Positions 1-9,300 of a stretch of DNA of 64,000 nt are shown in pieces. The translations under genes and the position numbers were made by a program. Source of the stretch: Aureococcus anophagefferens (lineage: Eukaryota > Sar > Pelagophyceae > Pelagomonadales > Pelagomonadaceae); the NCBI RefSeq assembly GCF_000186865.1, contig NW_008705578.1, forward strand, positions 653,300-717,299, in the 5' to 3' direction. Position 1 is the first letter of the stretch. The number at the start of each line of letters is the position of its first letter. A model generated the notes under the pieces. It searched no databases and had not been told where the DNA came from. It was given only the letters and a program-made list of their open reading frames with translations.

Positions 1-3000
1 AACCAGCCCATCGCCGAGGACCCGCGGACGAAGGCGACGTCCCTCGACGACCGCCTCGAGCTGAACAACATGGACGAGGCCGCGATGGCCGCGGAGCGCG
101 AGCGCCAGCTCGCCGTCGACGTCAAGCAGGAGCTTCTGGAGTGCCGCATCTGTTTGAACCCGGGCGTGCGCCGCAAGTGCTGCGGCGGCTGCATCTGCGA
201 CAACTGCTACAACAAGAAGACGCACTGCCCGGCCTGCGGCAAGTCGGCCGCGAAGCGGGGCCTCGCGTCCTTCTCCCTGAACGACCCGGGCCTCTGGCCC
301 GTGCTCTGCGGCTGGTGCCTGACGGCCTGGGTCCTGGGCCTCGTCGTCGGCGCCGGGTTCCTCATCGTCTACGTGGAGCGGAAGGACATGCGGACGCTCC
401 ACGGCTACACGTGCTACGGCTTCCTGCCGCGCTGCGACCGCCTCGAGTGCATCGAGCTCTACAGCAAGGCCAACGCGCCCGTCGCGAGCAGCGAGTCGCG
501 GCCCCGGAGCCCGCTCCAGGTCGGCGCGAACGAGACGGGCTACCCGTCGGCCGCGCCGTCGTTCTCGCCGTCGCTCTTTCCCTCCCTCGCGCCGTCGCTC
601 CGGCCGACGGACACCTTCGCGCCGACGGGCCTCCCGACGCCCAACGCGACGCTGGCCGCGAACGCGACCTGGGCGCCGTCGCCCGCGGCGACGGCCGCGG
701 CCGCCGCGGCCGCGGACGCGGGCGACGACGGCGACCTGCACCTCGTGAACATGGCGACGTGGAAGCGCTGCGACCTCGACAGCGTCGTCAAGATCGTCGG
801 GTCGACGTGCATTTTTGATTACGACCTCTGGTCCCAGAGCGGCCACATGCTCGGCTTCGACTTTTGCGTCGGCACGAACGCGCTCCGCCAGGACAAGCAG
901 GTCGACGGCGACGAGGTGTCGACGGCGCGCTTCGCCGGCGGCGTCTACGTCTTCGACGACAACTTCGCCTGGTGGGGCAACGAGACGAGCCACAAGTCGA
1001 ACATCCGGGGCAGCGCTTTGTGGGAGTCGATCGAGGGCGCGGAGGTCGACGACAAGTGCGGCGCGCACTCGGAGGGGGCGGCGCTCCACTTCTTCGGCAA
1101 GGATTTGCGGGAGGCCGTGACGAAGCCCCTGGACGTGCGCCACGGCGGCCACGTGAATCTGCGACTAAAGCTCGCGCCGACGAAGCCCGGCGACGACGCG
1201 TCGTGCCGGGGCAACTACGGCGCGGCGATCACCATCTACTACAACGTGGCGGACTCGCCCGAGTGGGTGCCCATCTCCACGTTGGAGGCGTCGACCTACG
1301 CCTACGAGGTCTTCAACTTGGTGTCGGCGAAGATCCCCGTGAACGGGTCGACGGCGTCGACGCGGTTCAAGATCTCGCAGCCGTCCTTTTTGCGGGAGCG
1401 GGACCACTGGGCCATCGACGACGTCAACATCTTCCACAAGTTCGAGTCCGGCTGGAAGAGCAGCGAGTGGTGGGGGAAGGCGCTGAGCGACGCGCACGAC
1501 GACGTCGGCGTCGCGCAGTGCTGCTACGACACGGACCAGTGCGAGATCGCGGAGCCGGAGCCCGCGTCGACGCGGCCGGGCACCATGTTCCGCAAGGGCT
1601 GCGACGCCGTCTTCAAATTGGACGTGCCGTCGAACCGGCGCAAGCGCTACGCGGGGCAGCGGACGAACGGCGACCCCTACGTCGACCCCGAGGACGAGTC
1701 GCGGTTCTACACGCGCATCAACGGCGCCCACTTCTTCGTGTCCCTCGCCGGCCTCGCCCAGCTCTACAACTTTGTGTATTTCCTCGTCAAGGTCTACTTC
1801 ACGCAGGGCGCCCAGGCCGTCTGGAAGCTCGTGCTGCCGGACGTCGTCATGAAATGGCTCGGCCGCGAGCGGAAGATCATGGTCGTCGAGGAGGACCCCG
1901 ACGACCCCTACGCGGAGTACGGCGACATGGAGGTCGAGGAGGACCCGGACGACGCCCAGCTCAAGCAGGTCTTCGAGCTCGACGTCGACGGCGACTGGCA
2001 GCGGCGGTTCCTCGCCTACACGTGCGTGCCCTACGCGGGGGCCTTCTTCCTCGCGATGATCAACACGAACTACAACGTGCTCTACACGCCCGTGCACGCC
2101 TGGGGCGCGCCGCTCATGATGGGCGCGGTCTGGGTCGTGCCCGTGCCCAAGTTCTTCGTCTTCGTGCTCGCGGCGGCGCTCGACGCGAAGCCGTTGTACC
2201 TCGTGGCGAAGAACGTGGTCTGCGTGCTGCCGCGGTGGATCCACCTCATCCACCTCAACCTCTTCCCCGAGGTCAACGCGCTCATGGTCGGCTCCGAGAA
2301 CGCGAAGGACGCGGCGCTGCACGTGCCGCTGTCCGCCATGGAGGAGATGAGCCGCTTCACGAAGCGCCAGTGCGTCGGCATGGCGTTTCTGTACGTGCTG
2401 GCCTGCCAGCCCTTCGCGCTCGTCGCCCTCGCCTTCGACAGCTTCAAGTTCGAGTACGACTCCGTGGACCGCTACGTGTCGGGCACGCTCGGCGCGGTGA
2501 CGATCGTGCGGGCGCTCTGCGGCTACGACATCTTCATGAAGGCGGCGCTCGGGAGCGGTTTTCTGTTTTCCCAGAACTCGCAGCACCGGAACCAGATCGG
2601 CGACGCGGTCTGCGAGAAGCGGACGAAGTGGATCACGATCTACACGATGCTCTCGACGTTCCTCGCGGCGGGCATCTTGTTCCCCTCGGACGAGAGCGGC
2701 CACGTCCAGACGCGCAAGATCGAGATCTTCCAGGGCATCGTGCTCGTGGCCTTCGCGTCCTTCTTCTACGGCATGCTCGTGGGCTTCGTCCAGGGCCTGC
2801 CCGTGACGCCGTCCGTGCGCCTCACGAAGATCGACGGCGGCCTCTACTTCACGTTCCTGAGCCGCACGCACTGCCCCTGCTTCCACCACTTCCACGAGTG
2901 CTCCACGATGCACAGCAGACGGCAGATCATCGTCCTCTTCGTCGAGGACATCATGACCTTCATCGCGCGGCTCAAGGGCGAGGAGGCCGACGAGGACACG

Positions 3001-3027
3001 ACCCAGTTCCTCCTCGCCGTCGCGTAA
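1..3027 (+). CDS. Membrane protein with RING-like zinc cluster, reelin-like ectodomain and C-terminal multi-pass region (5' partial)
   Basis: The frame is open from base 1, so the protein probably starts upstream; the first in-window ATG is at 70 (985 aa from there). In order from that ATG: a Cys-rich cluster at about residues 25-60 (ECRICLNPG, then CxxC and CPACG pairs) resembling a RING-type zinc finger; a strong hydrophobic segment at about 77-103; a Ser/Pro/Thr/Ala-rich linker; and a jelly-roll-like module at about 225-470. That module has the hallmarks of reelin-type repeats (ALHFFGKDLREAVTK, then a Gly/Asn strand region, then DHWAIDDVNI). The C-terminal 430 residues hold about six further hydrophobic segments separated by acidic stretches. 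The likely layout is a cytosolic zinc cluster, an outside beta domain and then a membrane bundle. Function is unknown; E3-ligase activity would be a guess. Confidence 0.8.
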   Translation, partial: NQPIAEDPRTKATSLDDRLELNNMDEAAMAAERERQLAVDVKQELLECRICLNPGVRRKCCGGCICDNCYNKKTHCPACGKSAAKRGLASFSLNDPGLWPVLCGWCLTAWVLGLVVGAGFLIVYVERKDMRTLHGYTCYGFLPRCDRLECIELYSKANAPVASSESRPRSPLQVGANETGYPSAAPSFSPSLFPSLAPSLRPTDTFAPTGLPTPNATLAANATWAPSPAATAAAAAAADAGDDGDLHLVNMATWKRCDLDSVVKIVGSTCIFDYDLWSQSGHMLGFDFCVGTNALRQDKQVDGDEVSTARFAGGVYVFDDNFAWWGNETSHKSNIRGSALWESIEGAEVDDKCGAHSEGAALHFFGKDLREAVTKPLDVRHGGHVNLRLKLAPTKPGDDASCRGNYGAAITIYYNVADSPEWVPISTLEASTYAYEVFNLVSAKIPVNGSTASTRFKISQPSFLRERDHWAIDDVNIFHKFESGWKSSEWWGKALSDAHDDVGVAQCCYDTDQCEIAEPEPASTRPGTMFRKGCDAVFKLDVPSNRRKRYAGQRTNGDPYVDPEDESRFYTRINGAHFFVSLAGLAQLYNFVYFLVKVYFTQGAQAVWKLVLPDVVMKWLGRERKIMVVEEDPDDPYAEYGDMEVEEDPDDAQLKQVFELDVDGDWQRRFLAYTCVPYAGAFFLAMINTNYNVLYTPVHAWGAPLMMGAVWVVPVPKFFVFVLAAALDAKPLYLVAKNVVCVLPRWIHLIHLNLFPEVNALMVGSENAKDAALHVPLSAMEEMSRFTKRQCVGMAFLYVLACQPFALVALAFDSFKFEYDSVDRYVSGTLGAVTIVRALCGYDIFMKAALGSGFLFSQNSQHRNQIGDAVCEKRTKWITIYTMLSTFLAAGILFPSDESGHVQTRKIEIFQGIVLVAFASFFYGMLVGFVQGLPVTPSVRLTKIDGGLYFTFLSRTHCPCFHHFHECSTMHSRRQIIVLFVEDIMTFIARLKGEEADEDTTQFLLAVA

Positions 3028-3051
3028 CTTCGGAAAATCGAATTAGGCGGG

Positions 3052-3525
3052 TCACACCTCGCTCTCGCACATGTCCGTCGCCTCGACGGCGACGCGGCCG
3101 GAGAGCTTCCGCATCGTCGCGACGGTCATGAGGATCGTGACCGCGAAGAGCGCGACGAAGACGACGGTCGTGCCCAGGTGGCCCCGCAGCTCGTCGCGCA
3201 TCTCCTCGCGCAGCTTGCCGATGGTGCAGAGGAAGGCGAGGCTCAGGAGCGTGCTGCACATCATGACCCACTCGAGCGCCGCGCCGCAGCCCCGCGGCGA
3301 CAGCAGCTTCCGCCACCGCACCTTGCGCGTGATCTCGATCTTGTAGTGGTTGCAGCCCTGCTGCCGCCAGACCTTGGTCCCGGGCTTGATGGCGCCCCGC
3401 AGGCTCCAGGCCTCGTAGGCGAAGCGCGTCAGCGGGCCGCGCAGCTTGCCGCCCTCGTCGCGGAAGTAGTAGCCGTCCGTGCCGCCGTCGCTCTCGCCGC
3501 GGTCGAAGCGCTGGCGGTCCATCAC
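3052..3525 (-). CDS. Small membrane protein with GYF_2-like domain
   Basis: 157 aa starting with a Met-Met pair. Residues about 18-55 (DGYYFRDEGGKLRGPLTR, then GAIKPGTKVWRQ) match the bacterial/organellar GYF_2 pattern, a small proline-peptide-binding fold: aromatic pair, Gly-Pro, then G-x-I-x-x-x-T-x-V-W. Two hydrophobic helices follow at about 84-103 and 118-138, so the GYF-like head probably faces the cytosol on a membrane anchor. It is convergent with the upstream gene, with only 24 bp between stop codons. No catalytic motif is visible. The function may be protein-protein docking at a membrane, but the partner is unknown. Confidence 0.7.
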   Translation of the reverse strand: MMDRQRFDRGESDGGTDGYYFRDEGGKLRGPLTRFAYEAWSLRGAIKPGTKVWRQQGCNHYKIEITRKVRWRKLLSPRGCGAALEWVMMCSTLLSLAFLCTIGKLREEMRDELRGHLGTTVVFVALFAVTILMTVATMRKLSGRVAVEATDMCESEV

Positions 3526-3764
3526 TGCGGTGCTGTTGCGGTGTTGTTGTAGTGTTTATATCACGAGGAGCGGGGCAAACCGCCTCTCGGAACGGCTAAA
3601 TCCGCTGCCATTGCGCCGGAGAGCTGAAAAGCCGTGAGTGCCGTCACCTTGCACACGACTCAGCTCGATCCGAGCGAGCAGCTCGTCAGTGCGCCTCGCG
3701 CGCCGTCGACGAGCGCCAAGGCATACATCGTCGCAAGCCCGGCGCCGCCGAGCGCAGCAAACAA

Positions 3765-4448
3765 ATGCGGCTCTTCTACAGCGCGCTGGCCGTCGGCGCC
3801 GCCGGCTTGGCCGCGAAGCGGATGAGCACCGCAAAAAGGCCGGTCGTCACGGCGGCGGACCTGGGCTCGACCATGCTGCTGCCCGTGGCCGACGGCGCCG
3901 TGACCGGCGCCGCCGTGCCGGCGTCGTCGCTGTGGTCCAAGGCCGGCGCGCTCATCTTCGTCGTGCGGCGGCCCGGCTGACCGCTCTGCCGCGAGGAGGC
4001 GCGCGGCCTCAGCGAGCTCGTCAAAATCCGCGGCAGCCGGCAGAACTTCGTGGGCATCATCAAGGAGGTCGCGCCGACGAGCCAGGCGGCCAACGACACG
4101 GTGCTGGGCGTCGGCGAGTTCGAGCGGCAGTACTTCGGGGGCGGCGCCGTCTACCTCGACGAGGGGAAGCAGTTCTACGGCTTCCTCGGCGACCGGAAGC
4201 TCATCTCGACCAGAAACGTCTTCAAAGCGCTCGTGCGGCCGCTCAAGACCTGGCGGAGCCTGCGGGCCGTCGGCGACCGCATGAAGTCCAAGGGCATCGA
4301 GGGCAACATGGTCGGCGAGGGCCTGCTGCTCGGCGGCGTGCTCGTCGTCGACCGCGACGGCAGGGTGACCTACTCGTACCCGGAGACGACGGGCGAGCCC
4401 GCGCCCGTCGACGCCGTCGACGAGGCCCTCGACGCCCTCGACGACTAG
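3765..4448 (+). CDS. SELENOU: Selenoprotein U (PRXL2/FAM213-like peroxiredoxin-fold protein) with in-frame Sec UGA
   Basis: One frame runs from ATG 3765 to TAG 4446-4448 (227 aa) if TGA at 3978-3980 is read as selenocysteine, residue 72. The local context is VVRRPG-U-PLCREEA, the active-site signature of the SelU/PRXL2A thioredoxin-fold family, where the first redox residue is Sec or Cys followed by xxC. Downstream homology continues without a break: GIIKEVAP, then FLGDRKL, then VGEGLLLGGVLVVDRDG, all family landmarks. The N-terminus is hydrophobic and Ala-rich (organelle import or membrane anchoring possible). A SECIS-like hairpin lies 44 nt after the stop. Expected role: redox or antioxidant protein. 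Conventional gene callers would split it at the TGA. Confidence 0.92.
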
Positions 4449-4481
4449 GGGTCCGAAACCCCCCTCGCGCGCGCGCGCGCG

Positions 4482-4552
4482 GGCCGCTCCCATGACGGCG
4501 GCGCAAGACGACCCGCGCCGCGGGTCGTCGCGCCGCCCGAGCCGAGCGGGCC
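4482..4552 (+). promoter_or_regulatory. SECIS element (type II geometry) for selenoprotein U
   Basis: In the 3' UTR, folding by eye gives: helix I CCGCTC (4484-4489) with GAGCGG (4544-4549); the quartet ATGA (4492-4495) opposite GA (4539-4540); helix II GGCGGCGC (4497-4504) with GCGCCGCC (4530-4537), perfect over 8 bp; unpaired AA at 4505-4506; then an apical mini-stem GACGACCC (4507-4514) with GGGTCGTC (4522-4529) closing a 7-nt loop. The AUGA/AA/GA core with an extra apical stem is the form II eukaryotic SECIS. It ends 15 bp before the 3' end of the convergent gene's coding sequence. Confidence 0.88.
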
Positions 4553-4567
4553 GCGGCGCTAAAGAAC

Positions 4568-6015
4568 TTACGACGCGAAGAGGATGCGCAGCAGGTCCCG
4601 GGTCTGGTCGAACTTGAGGTGGCCCGCACGGAGGTTTCTCCCGCCCGCGTTCGCGGCGAGCATCGTCGCACCGGGCTTCCACTTGATCTGCGCCGGGAAG
4701 CGGCCGCTCCAGGCCTCGGGCACGAGGTCCATGGCCGGCGACCCGTCGGGGCTCATGGGCCCGAGGATCTCGTTCGTCGAGAAGTCGAGGAGGATGAAGA
4801 CGGTCCGCGGGCCGATCGCGCGGCGCATCGTCGCCATCTTGTCCTTGGGCAGCCCGAAGAGGCGCCGGCGGAGCACCTCGGCGCGCGTCTGGCCCGAGCA
4901 GAGGAAGAGGAAGCCCGGCGCGTGGTCGCCGCCGTCGTCGTCGACGCGCGCGCCGACGTACGCCGCCGCGTCCGCCGCCGCCGGCGGCGGCGGCGGCGGC
5001 GGCGGCGCGGGGTCCGGCGGCGGCGCGATCTTCCGCGCGCGCTGCCAGCGCGCCGTCTGCGGCTCCGGCGCCGGCGCCGGCGCCGGCCGCGCGCGCGCGG
5101 CGCGGCCGAGCGCGGCGCCGACCTCGTTGAGGATGATTTTCCGGGGCCCGAGGCCGATGCCGATGTCGACGAGGTCCTGCTCGTCGCAGTAGCTCAGCGT
5201 CTGGAGGTCCTCGATCTCGTTCTCCGCGAGGACCGCCGCGTACTTGGTGAGCCGGTGGTTCGCGAGGAAGTCCTGGAGCCGCCGCTGCTCGTGCTCGGGG
5301 CTCAGCGCGTCGTCGAACTCGGACCCGAAGCTCCCGCTGCTGCGGCTCCCGCCGTCGCCGTCGGAGGGGGCCGCGGCGACCCGCGCGGGCGCCGGCGGGG
5401 GCGCCGTCTCCTTGCGACACGCGTGCAGCGCCGCGGTCAGCGACCTATCCGGAGGAGCCTCGGAACGGTCCGTCTTTAAAAAAAGGAGGCGCCGGCGCCG
5501 CGCGACGTCGTCGTCGGCCGCTGCCGCCGGCTCGCGCTGCGCGGCGTGCGCCACCCGCTCGCGGACCCGGAGCCGAGCAGCGCGTCCTGGAGCGACGAGC
5601 CCACGGAGGGCGCCGCCGCGGGCGCGGCGTCCGGCTCCTGCGATGCCGTGTCTCCTATCTTTTCAAAGAAAGACGACGCGGCGGGACGCGCGTCGTCGTC
5701 GTCGTCCCCGCCGTCGGAGTAGTAGTCCTCCTGCGTCGACGACGCCGACGGCGCGCCGCTCGCGGCGTCGCCGTCGAGCGCGGCCTCGAGCCGCGCGACG
5801 AGCGACGCCATCTCCTCCGCCGGCGCGGGGTCGCAGCGCACGCCGTTGCAGGTCTTCGCGCCCCTGCGCGGAGTCATCGTAGAGCCCCCGTAAAAAGGAG
5901 GCAAGACGCACCCGACGTTCCGGTTAAACGAGACCTGGAGGCCGCAGGTCGGACAGCTGCCGAGCTCCACGAGGCCCAGGCCTTCGAGCGAAGTCCGGAG
6001 CACGGACACGTCCAT
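4568..6015 (-). CDS. SAM domain plus DCD (development and cell death) domain protein; apparent frameshift at a T7 run
   Basis: Two overlapping frames make one plausible gene. The N-terminal frame (ATG at 6015, MDVSVLRTSLEG) has a Cys cluster (CPTCG, then CNGVRC) and an acidic linker, and stops at 5476. The C-terminal frame continues to 4568 with a SAM domain (RLQDFLANHRLTKYAAVL to LGPRKIILNEV), a Pro-rich linker and a DCD domain (GFLFLCSGQTRAEVLRRRLF, LFGLPKDK, then SGRFPAQIKW), a family linked to stress and cell-death responses in plants and algae. The switch lies exactly at a run of seven T (gene sense) near 5480; one more T would join the frames. A sequencing or assembly indel is the simplest reading. 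A second, independent gene starting at 5554 is the alternative. Confidence 0.7.
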
Positions 6016-6312
6016 GGCGACGCCGCCGCGACCACCGCCGGACGGCCACCAGGAACGGCGCACGAAGCTCTCCGGGCTGCCGATCACACCCGCATCAGTG
6101 GCTAGTGTTTCTGGAAGCTTTGCTTTGGCTCGGATATACAAATCTAAATCTGCAACGATTCAGGTAGGCCCACCTTTCCTTATGCTCACCTAATCCTAGC
6201 CTTTCGCGGGCCGCGACGTCGAGGGCTGCCACAGGCCTGTTGCTCGCGGCTCCCCCCGCCCGGGGCGTGAGGCGCGGTTGGTCGTCCGGTCGGCGGCGGC
6301 GTGCCCCGCGCC

Positions 6313-9300
6313 ATGGCGATGGGATTCGACCAGGGCTGGGCCATCGGCGCGCCGTGCTTCTTCAACGACGAGGGCCTGGGCTGGATCGAGGGCAAGGTGG
6401 AGAAGGTCGTCGGCGTGGGCCGGTCGGCGACGCTCACGCTCAGGTCGGCGGACGGCCGCGTGACGACGCAGCGCGAGGCGTCCGAGGTCGAGGCGGCGTC
6501 GTCGCGCGCCCTCGACGGCGTCGACGACATGGTCCAGCTCGACGAGCTCACGGAGGCGACGGTGCTGAGCACGCTGCGCGTGCGCTACCGGCGCAAGGAC
6601 ATCTACACGAACGTCGGCGGCATCCTCATCGCCGTCAACCCCTACGAGACCCTCGAGGCCCAGATCTACGGCGAGGAGCAGATGCACGCCTACGGCTCCG
6701 CGGACGCGGCGTTCGCGGGCATGACGCCGCACCCGTACCTGCTCGCGGAGGCCGCGCTCCGCGCGCTGGACCGGGACCGCGAGTCGCAGTCCTTCGTCAT
6801 CTCCGGCGAGTCGGGGTCGGGCAAGACGGAGACCTGCAAGTACGTCCTGCGCTACCTCTCCTACCGCAGCAAGCGCCGCTACGAGCACAGCATCCAGGCG
6901 AGGGGCGACGGCAAGGCGAACGCGCTCGAGGAGTCCGTGCTCCTGTCGAACCCCATCCTCGAGGCCTTTGGGAACGCCAAGACGCTGCGCAACGACAACT
7001 CGTCGCGCTGGGGCAAGTACACGCAGGTCTACGTCCAGCCGTCGTCGGGCTCCATCAAGCGCGTCGGCATCACCGCGTACCTCCTCGAGAAGGTCCGCAT
7101 CGTCGAGCGCGCCAAGGGCGAGCGGAACTACCACATCCTGTACCAGATGGTCGCCGGCGCCGCCGCGGCCAAGGGCAAGGACCCGGGCCTCGCGCTCACG
7201 AAGGGGCTCGGCGCCGACCCCGTCGCGCACGCGGTGCTCCGCGACGACGGCTACGGCAAGGACGACGGCGGGAACGCGTCCGTCGCGGCCATCGACGTCG
7301 ACGACGCGGTCCAGTTCGCGGCGACGCGCGACGCGCTTTTGAAGCTCCAGATCGAGGAGACGGGCCTCGTCGGCGCGCTGAGCGCCGTCTGCCACCTCGG
7401 GGACGTGTGCTTCGACGAGGTCGCGGACGACCACGCGGACTCCATCGCGGCCGTGGGCAAAAACGACATGCGCAAGCGGGGCGGCGGCTTCCTGGGCATG
7501 GGCGGCGGCGACGAGAAGCGCCACGCCATCGACATCGCCGCGGAGGCCCTCGGCGTGAACCGCACGGAGCTCGAGGAGAGCCTGCTGAGCCGCCGCGTCG
7601 CGGGCGTCCGCGTGCCGCGGCGCGCGGCGGAGGCGGAGCACGCCAAGGCCGCCTTCGCCAAGGCCTTGTACTCGCGCGTCTTCGACTGGGTCCTGGCCCG
7701 CGTCAACGACGCTCTGAAGGCCATGACGGGCACGGGCCAGACGCTGCGGGAGGCGTTGACGGGCAAGAAGCAGCCCAAGGAGGAGCTGCTCACCATCGGC
7801 CTGCTCGACATTTTCGGCTTCGAGTGCTTCGCCCACAATTCGTTGGAGCAGCTGTTGATCAACTACGCCAACGAGCGCCTGCTCCGCGAGTTCAACAAGC
7901 AGGTCTTCGAGGCCGCGACGCGCGAGTACAACGCCGAGGGCGTGCCCGTGGGCGACCTGACCTTCCACGACAACTCGGGGTTACTCAATACCCTCGAGGG
8001 CCCGCGCGACGGCATCTTCGCCATGCTGAACTCGGAGTGCGTGCGCCGCGACGGCAACGACGCGAACCTGCTCAAGGCGATCGTCAAGAAGCACTCGCGC
8101 GCGCCGGGCGCGAAGCAGGACGTCAAGAAGGGGCCGGGCGTCTTCGTGCCCCAGGTGCGCCGGAGCTCGACGGTGGCCGAGCGGTCCACGGCGGGCAAGA
8201 CCTTCGGCGTGTCCCACTTCGCCGCGGACGTCGTCTACGAGATCGGGGGCTTCGTCGAGAAGAATAGGGACCGCCTGCCCGAGGAGATCTGCTCCCTCGT
8301 GTCGACGTCCGACGCGCTCTTCGTCGCGGGCCTCTTCGCGGACGTCGACGAGGCCGCGGGCGAGGGGGCGTCGGGCGCGGCCTTCGCGGGCTCGAGCGCG
8401 GCGCGCGGCGGCGGCGCGGGCTCCAAAAAAGCGCAGCGCTACGTCGCGGGGTCCTTCGCGGAGTCGCTGGCGAAGCTGACGGGGCTATTGGACGAGACGG
8501 CCCAGTCCTTCGTGCGCTGCGTGAAGCCGAACCACAAGGCCGCCAAGGAGGCCTTCGACGGCGTCGTCGTGCTGGACCAGCTCCGGTGCATGGGCATGCT
8601 CGAGCTCGTGTCCGCGCGCGCGCGGGGCTACGCGGGGCGCATGGACCACGACATGTTCACGAGCCGCTACGGCATCCTCATGGAGGACGCCAAGGACGTG
8701 GACATGGCCGCGTTCGAGTCCGCGGACAAGGCGAAGCTCGGCGAGTTTTTGCGGCTTTTGGCGACGAAGAAGTTCATCAAGCCCGAGTGCCTGAGCAACG
8801 GCGAGATCGCCATCGGCAAGACCAAGGTCTTCCTCAAGCGCGGCGCCCAGAACGTGCTCGAGACCGCGCGCGAGGCGCGGCTCTGCGCGGACGTGCTTTT
8901 GGCGCTGGGCGAGGCGACGGCGTCGCGCGACGCGAACGCGCTGGAGCTCACGCTGCGCATCGCCGACGAGCTGCGCCTCGGCGAGACGGAGGAGGCGCGC
9001 CTCGCGCGGGCGACGCTCACCGACGAGCGCGCGTACCGCGAGATCGTCGAGGCCGCGGAGACGCGGAAGCAGGACCACGTCGTCGCCGCGCTCGCGGAGC
9101 ACAACTTTCCGGTGGACGACGGCGCGGCGAAGAAGGGCAACAAGAAGGAGGACCTGCCCTTCGCCGCGGGCCAGTGGTTCTCCGGCGCGGAGTGGTCGAC
9201 GTACGTCCTCGACGCCGTCAAGTTCGCGAAATGCGAGCTCGCGGCGCTCCGGTGCTTCGACGAGTTCAAGGACATGACCGAGGGCAACGTCGAGGCGCTG

